A stretch of 64,000 bases of DNA from Siphonodentalium dalli. Its lineage: Eukaryota; Mollusca; Scaphopoda; Gadilida; Siphonodentaliidae. A program made the position numbers and the translations under genes. Location of the stretch: the NCBI GenBank assembly GCA_032622095.1, contig CP136062.1:8583710-8647709 (forward strand). The letters run 5' to 3'. Positions within the stretch are counted from its first letter, which is position 1. Each line of letters opens with the position of its first letter. This document shows positions 35,478-49,748 of this stretch, in pieces. The notes below the pieces were generated by a model that worked only from the letters and a program-made list of their open reading frames with translations, did not search any database and had not been told where the DNA came from.

Positions 35478-37397
35478 AAAATAATCGAAAAAGGGCCATA
35501 ACTCTGTTAAAAGATATTGGACCAACATCCGGATACCATTATTTTTAGTAGACCTTAGCTGCCTTCATTCGCTAGAGATTTCGCGGTCCTCCTCCCATTA
35601 GTTTCTGAGTATTTCCAATTAAACAGAAAACGGCCGCAGTAGAAAAACAATATACTTCCTTGGTTACACCATGGAAGTATAATAATGAAAAATAATCGAA
35701 AAAGGGCCATAACTCTGTTAAAAGATATTGGACCAACATCCGGATACCATTATTTTTAGTAGACCTTAGATGCCTTCATTCGCTAGAGATTTCGCGGTCC
35801 TCCTCCCATTAGTTTCTGAGTATTTCCAATTAAACAGAAAACGGCCGCAGTAGAAAAACAATATACTTCCTTGGTTACACCATGGAAGTATAATAATAGG
35901 ATCAATCATGAGTGGAAAGAATCGCAGTTTATGAACGAAAAATATGAAGTATGGTGATTATATGTTGTCCTAATATGTGTAGGTTGATATCAAGTGTTTG
36001 GACGTGACCCCACCCCTGCCTCGAAATTGGGTGACGGGATTGGGAAAACATCAACCCCTGGCACAAAATGCTAAGTTTGAGGCCCCGTAACTTCGTCAGT
36101 TTCCAACGGATTTTAAAGTTGTTTCCAGTTTTGTGATTTGCGGCTGACATAGATTGCATAGTATAAATTTCATCTGATTTGGAGACGGTTAACACTTTGA
36201 TTATTGGAAAGCATATGGGCCCAAATTCAAACTTGTACGGCCAAAATCTCCGCCATTTTCCAACGTATTTACGATCTGTGTTCAGCTTCGAGATCGGCTG
36301 ATGTTGCAGATATTATATTCCAAGTTTCATCTGATTCCGAAAAGAATTAAAATTCGTCACCACGGACCACCCCTCCCCAGACCCACAATAATGAACCGAC
36401 ACTGGCAAAATTTGGCCCACCGCGTGCCGTCTCCAGTCCGTACGCATTTTCGTATCAGATGACATCCTATGTTCGATATCTTCGGAGGAGATGTGTTATC
36501 AAGCACATGGACCCAAAATTGCAAAGTTTGAGGGCCTGCAATTCTTTCAGTTTTCGATGGATTTTCGAAATTCTTTCAGTTTCTAGATCGGCTGATGTTG
36601 CAGATGTTATATTCCAAGTTTCATCTGATTCCGAGAAGAATTAAAATTCGGCACCACGGACCACCCCTCCCCAGACCCACAATAATGAACCGATACTGGC
36701 AAAATTTGGCCCACCGCGTGCCCTCTTCCGTCCGCACACGTTGGCGTATCAGCTGACATCCTAACTTCGACATCTTCGGAGGAGATGTGTTATCAAGCAC
36801 ATGGGCCCAAATTGCAAACTTTGAGGGCCCGTAACTCTTGCATTTCTTCTCGGATTTCAAAAATCCTTTCCGGTATGAGTTTGTTTTCGTTCGGGAAATA
36901 CATAAACTTAAATATATGAATGTCAATCAAAATTTTATTTTGCAAACAATTTGCCCCCCACCCCAGTGTCAAAATATATGTCCGACCCTGTCAAAATTTC
37001 CTTCTCTGACTAAACTGACAACGGTCAACACGACTATGAAAACCACATGCAGTTATCTGGAATGATACAAGAGGACAACAGAGTACAATCAAATAGAGGT
37101 TTGCCAACTATGGGCGGTAACTCCTCAGGGAAAGCGCGGACACAAGTTCTGAAGCCCGTGGGCAGTAGGGCATATCGAGATGTGTATACAGTCCAATTTT
37201 CGATGCTCTGCTCCTTATAATTTCCGAGATAATAAAATGACATTTTTTCATATAAAGGGAGATAACTCCACGGGGTAAATGCGGACAATATCCGTTATGA
37301 GCCAAAGGCATAGAACTCATTTACCCCAACATACTTACCAAACTTGAGTTTTCTAGTACTAATACATTCCGAGATTTTGGCGTTGAAAAATACTGTA

Positions 37398-37430
<33 letters not shown>

Positions 37431-39352
37431 AAAATAATCGAAAAAGGGCCATAACTCTGTTAAAAGATATTGGACCAACATCCGGATACCATTATTTTTA
37501 GTAGACCTTAGCTGCCTTCATTCGCTAGAGATTTCGCGGTCCTCCTCCCATTAGTTTCTGAGTATTTCCAATTAAACAGAAAACGGCCGCAGTAGAAAAA
37601 CAATATACTTCCTTGGTTACACCATGGAAGTATAATAATGAAAAATAATCGAAAAAGGGCCATAACTCTGTTAAAAGATATTGGACCAACATCCGGATAC
37701 CATTATTTTTAGTAGACCTTAGATGCCTTCATTCGCTAGAGATTTCGCGGTCCTCCTCCCATTAGTTTCTGAGTATTTCCAATTAAACAGAAAACGGCCG
37801 CAGTAGAAAAACAATATACTTCCTTGGTTACACCATGGAAGTATAATAATAGGATCAATCATGAGTGGAAAGAATCGCAGTTTATGAACGAAAAATATGA
37901 AGTATGGTGATTATATGTTGTCCTAATATGTGTAGGTTGATATCAAGTGTTTGGACGTGACCCCACCCCTGCCTCGAAATTGGGTGACGGGATTGGGAAA
38001 ACATCAACCCCTGGCACAAAATGCTAAGTTTGAGGCCCCGTAACTTCGTCAGTTTCCAACGGATTTTAAAGTTGTTTCCAGTTTTGTGATTTGCGGCTGA
38101 CATAGATTGCATAGTATAAATTTCATCTGATTTGGAGACGGTTAACACTTTGATTATTGGAAAGCATATGGGCCCAAATTCAAACTTGTACGGCCAAAAT
38201 CTCCGCCATTTTCCAACGTATTTACGATCTGTGTTCAGCTTCGAGATCGGCTGATGTTGCAGATATTATATTCCAAGTTTCATCTGATTCCGAAAAGAAT
38301 TAAAATTCGTCACCACGGACCACCCCTCCCCAGACCCACAATAATGAACCGACACTGGCAAAATTTGGCCCACCGCGTGCCGTCTCCAGTCCGTACGCAT
38401 TTTCGTATCAGATGACATCCTATGTTCGATATCTTCGGAGGAGATGTGTTATCAAGCACATGGACCCAAAATTGCAAAGTTTGAGGGCCTGCAATTCTTT
38501 CAGTTTTCGATGGATTTTCGAAATTCTTTCAGTTTCTAGATCGGCTGATGTTGCAGATGTTATATTCCAAGTTTCATCTGATTCCGAGAAGAATTAAAAT
38601 TCGGCACCACGGACCACCCCTCCCCAGACCCACAATAATGAACCGATACTGGCAAAATTTGGCCCACCGCGTGCCCTCTTCCGTCCGCACACGTTGGCGT
38701 ATCAGCTGACATCCTAACTTCGACATCTTCGGAGGAGATGTGTTATCAAGCACATGGGCCCAAATTGCAAACTTTGAGGGCCCGTAACTCTTGCATTTCT
38801 TCTCGGATTTCAAAAATCCTTTCCGGTATGAGTTTGTTTTCGTTCGGGAAATACATAAACTTAAATATATGAATGTCAATCAAAATTTTATTTTGCAAAC
38901 AATTTGCCCCCCACCCCAGTGTCAAAATATATGTCCGACCCTGTCAAAATTTCCTTCTCTGACTAAACTGACAACGGTCAACACGACTATGAAAACCACA
39001 TGCAGTTATCTGGAATGATACAAGAGGACAACAGAGTACAATCAAATAGAGGTTTGCCAACTATGGGCGGTAACTCCTCAGGGAAAGCGCGGACACAAGT
39101 TCTGAAGCCCGTGGGCAGTAGGGCATATCGAGATGTGTATACAGTCCAATTTTCGATGCTCTGCTCCTTATAATTTCCGAGATAATAAAATGACATTTTT
39201 TCATATAAAGGGAGATAACTCCACGGGGTAAATGCGGACAATATCCGTTATGAGCCAAAGGCATAGAACTCATTTACCCCAACATACTTACCAAACTTGA
39301 GTTTTCTAGTACTAATACATTCCGAGATTTTGGCGTTGAAAAATACTGTAGT

Positions 39353-39383
<31 letters not shown>

Positions 39384-41305
39384 AAAATAATCGAAAAAGG
39401 GCCATAACTCTGTTAAAAGATATTGGACCAACATCCGGATACCATTATTTTTAGTAGACCTTAGCTGCCTTCATTCGCTAGAGATTTCGCGGTCCTCCTC
39501 CCATTAGTTTCTGAGTATTTCCAATTAAACAGAAAACGGCCGCAGTAGAAAAACAATATACTTCCTTGGTTACACCATGGAAGTATAATAATGAAAAATA
39601 ATCGAAAAAGGGCCATAACTCTGTTAAAAGATATTGGACCAACATCCGGATACCATTATTTTTAGTAGACCTTAGATGCCTTCATTCGCTAGAGATTTCG
39701 CGGTCCTCCTCCCATTAGTTTCTGAGTATTTCCAATTAAACAGAAAACGGCCGCAGTAGAAAAACAATATACTTCCTTGGTTACACCATGGAAGTATAAT
39801 AATAGGATCAATCATGAGTGGAAAGAATCGCAGTTTATGAACGAAAAATATGAAGTATGGTGATTATATGTTGTCCTAATATGTGTAGGTTGATATCAAG
39901 TGTTTGGACGTGACCCCACCCCTGCCTCGAAATTGGGTGACGGGATTGGGAAAACATCAACCCCTGGCACAAAATGCTAAGTTTGAGGCCCCGTAACTTC
40001 GTCAGTTTCCAACGGATTTTAAAGTTGTTTCCAGTTTTGTGATTTGCGGCTGACATAGATTGCATAGTATAAATTTCATCTGATTTGGAGACGGTTAACA
40101 CTTTGATTATTGGAAAGCATATGGGCCCAAATTCAAACTTGTACGGCCAAAATCTCCGCCATTTTCCAACGTATTTACGATCTGTGTTCAGCTTCGAGAT
40201 CGGCTGATGTTGCAGATATTATATTCCAAGTTTCATCTGATTCCGAAAAGAATTAAAATTCGTCACCACGGACCACCCCTCCCCAGACCCACAATAATGA
40301 ACCGACACTGGCAAAATTTGGCCCACCGCGTGCCGTCTCCAGTCCGTACGCATTTTCGTATCAGATGACATCCTATGTTCGATATCTTCGGAGGAGATGT
40401 GTTATCAAGCACATGGACCCAAAATTGCAAAGTTTGAGGGCCTGCAATTCTTTCAGTTTTCGATGGATTTTCGAAATTCTTTCAGTTTCTAGATCGGCTG
40501 ATGTTGCAGATGTTATATTCCAAGTTTCATCTGATTCCGAGAAGAATTAAAATTCGGCACCACGGACCACCCCTCCCCAGACCCACAATAATGAACCGAT
40601 ACTGGCAAAATTTGGCCCACCGCGTGCCCTCTTCCGTCCGCACACGTTGGCGTATCAGCTGACATCCTAACTTCGACATCTTCGGAGGAGATGTGTTATC
40701 AAGCACATGGGCCCAAATTGCAAACTTTGAGGGCCCGTAACTCTTGCATTTCTTCTCGGATTTCAAAAATCCTTTCCGGTATGAGTTTGTTTTCGTTCGG
40801 GAAATACATAAACTTAAATATATGAATGTCAATCAAAATTTTATTTTGCAAACAATTTGCCCCCCACCCCAGTGTCAAAATATAAGTCCGACCCTGTCAA
40901 AATTTCCTTCTCTGACTAAACTGACAACGGTCAACACGACTATGAAAACCACATGCAGTTATCTGGAATGATACAAGAGGACAACAGAGTACAATCAAAT
41001 AGAGGTTTGTCAACTATGGGCGGTAACTCCTCAGGGAAAGCGCGGACACAAGTTCTGATGCCCGTGGGCAGTAGGGCATATCGAGATGTGCATACAGTCC
41101 AATTTTCGATGCTCTGCTCCTTATAATTTCCGAGATAATAAAATGACATTTTTTCATTTAAAGGGAGATAACTCCACGGGGTAAATGCGGACAATATCCG
41201 TTATGAGCCAAAGGCATAGAACTCATTTACCCCAACATACTTACCAAACTTGAGTTTTCTAGTACTAATACATTCCGAGATTTGGGCGTTGAAAAATACT
41301 GTAGT

Positions 41306-41336
<31 letters not shown>

Positions 41337-43258
41337 AAAATAATCGAAAAAGGGCCATAACTCTGTTAAAAGATATTGGACCAACATCCGGATACCATTA
41401 TTTTTAGTAGACCTTAGATGCCTTCATTCGCTAGAGATTTCGCGGTCCTCCTCCCATTAGTTTCTGAGTATTTCCAATTAAACAGAAAACGGCCGCAGTA
41501 GAAAAACAATATACTTCCTTGGTTACACCATGGAAGTATAATAATGAAAAATAATCGAAAAAGGGCCATAACTCTGTTAAAAGATATTGGACCAACATCC
41601 GGATACCATTATTTTTAGTAGACCTTAGATGCCTTCATTCGCTAGAGATTTCGCGGTCCTCCTCCCATTAGTTTCTGAGTATTTCCAATTAAACAGAAAA
41701 CGGCCGCAGTAGAAAAACAATATACTTCCTTGGTTACACCATGGAAGTATAATAATAGGATCAATCATGAGTGGAAAGAATCGCAGTTTATGAACGAAAA
41801 ATATGAAGTATGGTGATTATATGTTGTCCTAATATGTGTAGGTTGATATCAAGTGTTTGGACGTGACCCCACCCCTGCCTCGAAATTGGGTGACGGGATT
41901 GGGAAAACATCAACCCCTGGCACAAAATGCTAAGTTTGAGGCCCCGTAACTTCGTCAGTTTCCAACGGATTTTAAAGTTGTTTCCAGTTTTGTGATTTGC
42001 GGCTGACATAGATTGCATAGTATAAATTTCATCTGATTTGGAGACGGTTAACACTTTGATTATTGGAAAGCATATGGGCCCAAATTCAAACTTGTACGGC
42101 CAAAATCTCCGCCATTTTCCAACGTATTTACGATCTGTGTTCAGCTTCGAGATCGGCTGATGTTGCAGATATTATATTCCAAGTTTCATCTGATTCCGAA
42201 AAGAATTAAAATTCGTCACCACGGACCACCCCTCCCCAGACCCACAATAATGAACCGACACTGGCAAAATTTGGCCCACCGCGTGCCGTCTCCAGTCCGT
42301 ACGCATTTTCGTATCAGATGACATCCTATGTTCGATATCTTCGGAGGAGATGTGTTATCAAGCACATGGACCCAAAATTGCAAAGTTTGAGGGCCTGCAA
42401 TTCTTTCAGTTTTCGATGGATTTTCGAAATTCTTTCAGTTTCTAGATCGGCTGATGTTGCAGATGTTATATTCCAAGTTTCATCTGATTCCGAGAAGAAT
42501 TAAAATTCGGCACCACGGACCACCCCTCCCCAGACCCACAATAATGAACCGATACTGGCAAAATTTGGCCCACCGCGTGTCCTCTTCCGTCCGCACACGT
42601 TGGCGTATCAGCTGACATCCTAACTTCGACATCTTCGGAGGAGATGTGTTATCAAGCACATGGGCCCAAATTGCAAACTTTGAGGGCCCGTAACTCTTGC
42701 ATTTCTTCTCGGATTTCAAAAATCCTTTCCGGTATGAGTTTGTTTTCGTTCGGGAAATACATAAACTTAAATATATGAATGTCAATCAAAATTTTATTTT
42801 GCAAACAATTTGCCCCCCACCCCAGTGTCAAAATATAAGTCCGACCCTGTCAAAATTTCCTTCTCTGACTAAACTGACAACGGTCAACACGACTATGAAA
42901 ACCACATGCAGTTATCTGGAATGATACAAGAGGACAACAGAGTACAATCAAATAGAGGTTTGTCAACTATGGGCGGTAACTCCTCAGGGAAAGCGCGGAC
43001 ACAAGTTCTGATGCCCGTGGGCAGTAGGGCATATCGAGATGTGCATACAGTCCAATTTTCGATGCTCTGCTCCTTATAATTTCCGAGATAATAAAATGAC
43101 ATTTTTTCATATAAAGGGAGATAACTCCACGGGGTAAATGCGGACAATATCCGTTATGAGCCAAAGGCATAGAACTCATTTACCCCAACATACTTACCAA
43201 ACTTGAGTTTTCTAGTACTAATACATTCCGAGATTTGGGCGTTGAAAAATACTGTAGT

Positions 43259-43289
<31 letters not shown>

Positions 43290-44992
43290 AAAATAATCGA
43301 AAAAGGGCCATAACTCTGTTAAAAGATATTGGACCAACATCCGGATACCATTATTTTTAGTAGACCTTAGATGCCTTCATTCGCTAGAGATTTCGCGGTC
43401 CTCCTCCCATTAGTTTCTGAGTATTTCCAATTAAACAGAAAACGGCCGCAGTAGAAAAACAATATACTTCCTTGGTTACACCATGGAAGTATAATAATAG
43501 GATCAATCATGAGTGGAAAGAATCGCAGTTTATGAACGAAAAATATGAAGTATGGTGATTATATGTTGTCCTAATATGTGTAGGTTGATATCAAGTGTTT
43601 GGACGTGACCCCACCCCTGCCTCGAAATTGGGTGACGGGATTGGGAAAACATCAACCCCTGGCACAAAATGCTAAGTTTGAGGCCCCGTAAATTCGTCAG
43701 TTTCCAACGGATTTTAAAGTTGTTTCCAGTTTTGTGATTTGCGGCTGACATAGATTGCATAGTATAAATTTCATCTGATTTGGAGACGGTTAACACTTTG
43801 ATTATTGGAAAGCATATGGGCCCAAATTCAAACTTGTACGGCCAAAATCTCCGCCATTTTCCAACGTATTTACGATCTGTGTTCAGCTTCGAGATCGGCT
43901 GATGTTGCAGATATTATATTCCAAGTTTCATCTGATTCCGAAAAGAATTAAAATTCGTCACCACGGACCACCCCTCCCCAGACCCACAATAATGAACCGA
44001 CACTGGCAAAATTTGGCCCACCGCGTGCCGTCTCCAGTCCGTACGCATTTTCGTATCAGATGACATCCTATGTTCGATATCTTCGGAGGAGATGTGTTAT
44101 CAAGCACATGGACCCAAAATTGCAAAGTTTGAGGGCCTGCAATTCTTTCAGTTTTCGATGGATTTTCGAAATTCTTTCAGTTTCTAGATCGGCTGATGTT
44201 GCAGATGTTATATTCCAAGTTTCATCTGATTCCGAGAAGATTTAAAATTCGGCACCACCCCTCCCCAGACCCACAATAATGAACCGATACTGGCAAAATT
44301 TGGCCCACCGCGTGCCCTCTTCCGTCCGCACACGTTGGCGTATCAGCTGACATCCTAACTTCGACATCTTCGGAGGAGATGTGTTATCAAGCACATGGGC
44401 CCAAATTGCAAACTTTGAGGGCCCGTAACTCTTGCATTTCTTCTCGGATTTCAAAAATCCTTTCCGGTATGAGTTTGTTTTCGTTCGGGAAATACATAAA
44501 CTTAAATATATGAATGTCAATCAAAATTTTATTTTGCAAACAATTTGCCCCCCACCCCAGTGTCAAAATATAAGTCCGACCCTGTCAAAATTTCCTTCTC
44601 TGACTAAACTGACAACGGTCAACACGACTATGAAAACCACATGCAGTTATCTGGAATGATACAAGAGGACAACAGAGTACAATCAAATAGAGGTTTGTCA
44701 ACTATGGGCGGTAACTCCTCAGGGAAAGCGCGGACACAAGTTCTGATGCCCGTGGGCAGTAGGGCATATCGAGATGTGCATACAGTCCAATTTTCGATGC
44801 TCTGCTCCTTATAATTTCCGAGATAATAAAATGACATTTTTTCATATAAAGGGAGATAACTCCACGGGGTAAATGCGGACAATATCCGTTATGAGCCAAA
44901 GGCATAGAACTCATTTACCCCAACATACTTACCAAACTTGAGTTTTCTAGTACTAATACATTCCGAGATTTGGGCGTTGAAAAATACTGTAG

Positions 44993-45027
<35 letters not shown>

Positions 45028-45223
45028 AAAATAATCGAAAAAGGGCCATAACTCTGTTAAAAGATATTGGACCAACATCCGGATACCATTATTTTTAGTA
45101 GACCTTAGATGCCTTCATTCGCTAGAGATTTCGCGGTCCTCCTCCCATTAGTTTCTGAGTATTTCCAATTAAACAGAAAACGGCCGCAGTAGAAAAACAA
45201 TATACTTCCTTGGTTACACCATG
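30913..45223. repeat. Satellite array 2: 1953-bp units
   Basis: A partial unit (30913-31517) is followed by full units at 31518, 33471, 35424, 37377, 39330 and 41283 (each 1953 bp), a 1735-bp unit at 43236 and a partial unit at 44971. Units match array 1 except for a tandem duplication of the ~211-bp M module, longer (AAT)n, and diagnostic bases such as GTCCGACCC (array 1 GTCTGACCC) and CTCCACGGGG (array 1 CTCTACGGGG). Left units carry CTGAAGCCC and ATATATGTCC; from about 40880 the variants CTGATGCCC and ATATAAGTCC prevail, so two sub-haplotypes lie side by side. Confidence 0.95.
43236..44970. repeat. Contracted unit of array 2 (single M, 7-bp deletion)
   Basis: This unit has one M module where the six before it have two, shortening it by 211 bp. 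It also lacks 7 bp in GGCACCACGGACCACCCC (reads GGCACCACCCC near 44251-44262), giving 1735 bp in place of 1953. Exact loss of one M copy is what unequal exchange between the tandem M modules predicts. Confidence 0.85.
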
Positions 45224-47262
45224 GAAGTATAATAATAATAATAATAATGAAAAATAATCGAAAAAGGGCCATAACTCTGTCAAAATATATTGGACCAACA
45301 TCCGGATAGCATTATTTTTAGTAGACCTTAGATGCCTACATTCGCTAGAGATTTCGCGGTCCTCCTCCTATTAGTTTCTGAGTATTTCCAATTAAACAGA
45401 AAACGGCCGCAGTAGAAAAACAATATACTTCCTTGGTTACACCATGGAAGTATAATAATAGGGAAAATCATGAGTGGAAAGAATCGCAGTTTCGGGACGG
45501 AAAATATAAGTATGGTGAGTATATGTTGTCCTAACATGTGTATGTTGATCTCAAGTGTTTGGACGTGACCCCACCCCTACCTCGAAATTGGGTGACGGGA
45601 TTGGGAAAACATCAACCCTGGCACAAAATGCGAAGTTTGAGGGCCCGTAACTCCGTTAGTTTCCAACGGATTAAAATTTGTTTTTCAGTTTTGCGATCTG
45701 CCGCTGACCTAGATTGCACAACATAAATTTCATCTGATTCGGACCCGAATAACACTTTGGTTATTGGAAAGCATATGGGCCCAAATTCAAAATTGGATTG
45801 CCAAAATCTCCGCCATTTTTACACGGATTTACGATCTGTTTTCAGCTTCGTGATCAACGTATATGGTAGATGTTACATTCCAAGTTTCATCTGATTCGGA
45901 GAAGAATACAAAAATGGTACCACGGACTACCCCTCCCCTGACCCACAATACTGAACCGACACTGGAAATATTACACCCACCGTGTGCCCTCTTCAGTCCG
46001 TACGGATTATAGTAGCAGATTACATCCTAGGTTCGATATCTTCGGAAAAGATGTGTTATCAAGCACATCCATGGGCCCAAAATTGCAAAGTTTGAGGGCC
46101 CGCAATTCTTTCAGTTTTCGATGGATTTTAGAAATTCGTTCAGTTTCTAGATCGGCTGAGGTTGCAGATGTTATATTCCAAGTTTCATCTGATTCGAAAA
46201 AGAATTAAAAATTGGTACCATGGACCACCCCTCCCCAGACCCACAATACTGAACCGACACTGGCAAAATTTGGCCCACCGAGTGCCCTCTTCAATCCGTA
46301 CGTATTGTCGTATCAGATGACATCCTATGTTCGATATCTTCGGAGGAAATGTGTTATCAAGCACATGGGTCCAAAATTGCAAAGTTTGAGGGCCCGCAAT
46401 TATGTCAGTTTTCGATGGATTTTCGAAATTCTTTCAATTTCGAGATCGACTGATGTTGCAGATGTTATATTCCAAGTTTCATCTGATTCGGAGAAGAACT
46501 AAAAATTGGTACCACGGACCACCCCTCCCCAGACCCACAATAATGAACAGACACTGGCAAAATTTGGCCCATCGCGTGCTCTCTTCCGTCCGCACACGTT
46601 GCCGTATCAGATGATATCCTATGTTCGATACCTTCGGAGGAGATGTGGTCACAAGCACATCGGCCCAAATTGCAAACTTTGAGGGCCCGTAACTCTTGCA
46701 TTTCTTCTCGGATTTCAAAAATCCTTTCCGGTATGGGTTTGTTATCGTTCGAGAAATACATAAACTTAAATAGATGAATGTCAAACAAAATTTTATTTTG
46801 CAAAAATTTTGCCCCCCACCCCAGTGTCAAAATATATGTCCGACCCTGTCAAATTTTTCTTCTCTGACTAAACTGACAACGGTCAACACGACTATGAAAA
46901 CCACATGCAGTTATCTGGAATGATACAAGAGAACAACAGAGTACAATCAAATAGAGGTTTGCCAACTATGGGCGGTAACTCCTCAGGGAAAGCGCGGACA
47001 CAAGTTCTGATGCCCGTGGGCAGTAGGGCATATCGAGGTGTGCATACAGTCCAATTTTCGATGCTCTGCTCCTTATAATTTCCGAGATAATAAAATGACA
47101 TATTTTTAGATAAAGGGAGATAACTCCTCGGGGAAAACGCGGACAATATTCGTTATGCGACGATGGCATACAACTCTTTGATCCCAAGATACGTACCAAG
47201 TTTTAGTGTGCTACTCCTGGTACTTTTCGAGTAATAAGGGTTGCAAAAGTGTCCAGTATAAT
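45224..47262. repeat. Variant satellite unit inside D2
   Basis: Counterpart of 26400-28437, again with the extra S segment and the same diverged bases (for example CACCGTGTGCCCTC). One noticed difference is GGCCCACCGAGTGCC here versus GGCCCACCGCGTGCC in D1. It ends in a longer (AAT)n. Confidence 0.75.
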
Positions 47263-47347
47263 AATAATAATAATAATAATAACTAGAGGTCAGATTCCAT
47301 GGAATCAGATATACTTCCATGGTATTCCATCCCATCCCATCCCATCC

Positions 47348-47607
47348 CGACCTGACCTTGGTCTTCAAAATGGTCAATCGAAGGTCAAATCGGGTAAAAC
47401 ATGCGGATTTCCACGAAATTTGATACCTAGGGGTACTTTTGTCCGGGGAGTCTTTTGGGCGGGTCAAGTCGTGACCCCGACCTGACATTGACATTCGAAA
47501 TGGTAAGTTCAAGGTCAAATCGAGTAAAACGATCGGATTTCGACGAAATTTTATACCTAGGAAAACTTTTGTCCGGGGAGTGTTTTGGACAGGTCAAATC
47601 GTGACAA
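47348..47607. repeat. 130-bp tandem dimer in D2
   Basis: Counterpart of 28513-28772, with both copies and the preceding GATTCCATGGAATC palindrome and CATCC run retained. Confidence 0.75.
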
Positions 47608-48406
47608 TATGTTACTTTTACAGTAGAGCGGACATACCTATATAGTATATCGGTGAGCATATTCATGCATTTGCCTTGCTTCTTGCTAAGTCCGTTTGAA
47701 TTTGCGTCATGAAGAGAGGGTTTGAATTTGAGTAATATATATCACCGGTCACAACGTTATACGCTACCAGGGTTAAACCGTTCAATATAAATCATTAAAA
47801 AGTGTACTAATCTTGCGTGTATATACTACTTATCACATCCACTCATCGAAAAGTTTTTATCTCAATATATGATTTTCGGAGTAATTTTGCCCATTTGATC
47901 TTCGGTGGAATTTTCCAAATCTGAACCCACCCGACACAAACACTCCCTTGAGCAGGTTGCGTTTATATTAGAGAGGTCAAATTTTAGAGTCATACCTACA
48001 GTATACCGGCTTATGTACCACCGCATTAAACTCGCTCCTACATCGGCCCGTTTGGATTTGGGGCTAAAAATCGGCTAGTGATAGACTACAGAAGTATACA
48101 TATTTATGATATATAGCGTTGTCACGAGTAAACCGTTCCGTTCCATCTGAAAATTAGAAAATTGCGCTCTAGATGCGCGTGAACACTAGCTATCAGATGT
48201 ACTCGTCAAAAAAAAAATTCTCGATGTTTGAATTTGAAGTATAGCGGTCAAGATTTGGGGGGGGGGGGCGTGAATAGAATATCCAAATGTACCTGCTACG
48301 GCATTACCTTGCTCTTTAATTAGCCCTTTTGGATTTGGTGGGAAGAATAGGTGCATTTTCCTGTTCCCCGTATAGCGGAAAGGGGTATATATATATAGTC
48401 ACGCAT
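47608..48406. other. Anonymous D-block sequence (D2)
   Basis: Counterpart of 28773-29570. No gene or RNA recognised. Confidence 0.6.
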
Positions 48407-48949
48407 TTCAATCAGTTTGGATATAAAGTTTAAATATACACAGTTATATGCCTATATATTTAATACTAATATATTTTCTTATAAATTAATAGCGCAGTGC
48501 GTAGTCGAGTGGTCAGAGCGTCAAACCTTCAGCTTGTGTTTTTATTGCGACGTGAGTTCGAATCCCGTCAAATTATCTTTTTTTATTTTTTATTTTTAAC
48601 ATGTTTTGGTGTATTTTAATCATCAAATACGAATAATACCAAACTAAAGATAATGTAAAGATGCTTTTTATATTCGATTTCAATCAGTTTGGATATAAAG
48701 TTTAAATATACACAGTTATATGCCTACATATTTAATACTAATATATTTTCTTATAAATTAACAGCGCGGTGCGTAGCCGAGTGGAGAGAGCGTCAAACAT
48801 TCAGTATGTGTTTTATTGCGACGTGAGTTCGAATCCCGTCAAATTATCTTTTTTTATTTTTTATTTTTAACATGTTTTGGTGTATTTTAATCATCAAATA
48901 CGAATAATACCAAACTAAAGATAATGTAAAGATGCTTTTTATATTCGAT
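48407..48949 (+). mobile_element. Tandem pair of tRNA-derived SINE-like units (D2)
   Basis: Counterpart of the D1 dimer. tRNA-like centres lie at 48492-48571 and 48764-48840. Substitutions fall in the anticodon-arm-like stems (CAGCTTGTG and CAGTATGTG in place of CAGTTTGTG), so the stems are decaying independently in D1 and D2, while both B-box-like sequences are unchanged. Confidence 0.7.
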
Positions 48950-49748
48950 AAATAACTAGAATATAAACAATATACAAATTGATCTTACGAAACTGATGAT
49001 GTTTGCATGTTTCTATGTGTTTATCGTTGTTATCGCAAATGGAATAATTGGCTATACGTCGTCATTACGTTAGTAGAAATATACACCATATAACGAAGTC
49101 TTGTGTGATCAAATTAATGTAATGTTTGTATTTTGTTTGGTTGTATATGATATGCAGTGCGTTGAAGATGCGAAAGAAAATACAAAAGTGAAATGCACGC
49201 ACGCAGATAGCTCATGACACACTATACACGATAAAATGATAATTTACCACACACCATGGGCTACACAATTTACGAATAGGTGGGTTTATATTAAAATCCA
49301 AGTTATTTGCTTTATAACGGCTCCGATATGAACTCATACCAATATAGCACTCTGGAAATGATTGTTGGTATTCGACGGGCGTTCTATCAGTTCTCTGGTA
49401 GAGGAATGAGACTGGCCCGCGGCATGACGGGTGTATTCGAATCGGAGGTAGGTTCCATCCCACGGGGGATGGGGTAGCCGGAGGAAGGAGAGAGGGGAGT
49501 GACAAATTTTTGGCGTATATATAGATAATATATATTATATATATAAGCGGAATTATTTTGAAGAGCTCTTTTCACTTGACTGAGAAAAAAATAATGTTTT
49601 AAGTCCAAAAGTTTTGGTTGAAATATTGGAGCCTTTTTCAAAAAGTGAAAACAAAATGAACGACTTTTCTGGAACAGGGCGATTTCGATCCGTTTTGGAC
49701 TCTGGATTTCCCAAAAGTCATCTCCGTTTCGGGTGTAGCATAATCTGA
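48950..49748. other. Anonymous D-block sequence up to the array 3 junction
   Basis: Counterpart of 30114-30912, with several substitutions (for example GGAACAGGGCGATTTCGATC versus GGGACAGGTCGATTTGGATC). No recognised gene. Confidence 0.5.

Larger units (their letters stand above)
45224..49748. repeat. Block D2, second copy of block D
   Basis: It is collinear with 26398-30912. Small differences include three extra bases near 45366 (CCTCCTCCTATT), a longer (AAT)n at about 47258, a longer G-run near 48257, and substitutions such as CACCGGTCAC for CACCCGTCAC. It starts with the same diverged M module (GTCAAAATATATTGG, CCGGATAGC) and ends at the same repeat base (ATCTTCGGAGG) as D1, but is followed by type-1 satellite. 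Confidence 0.93.
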
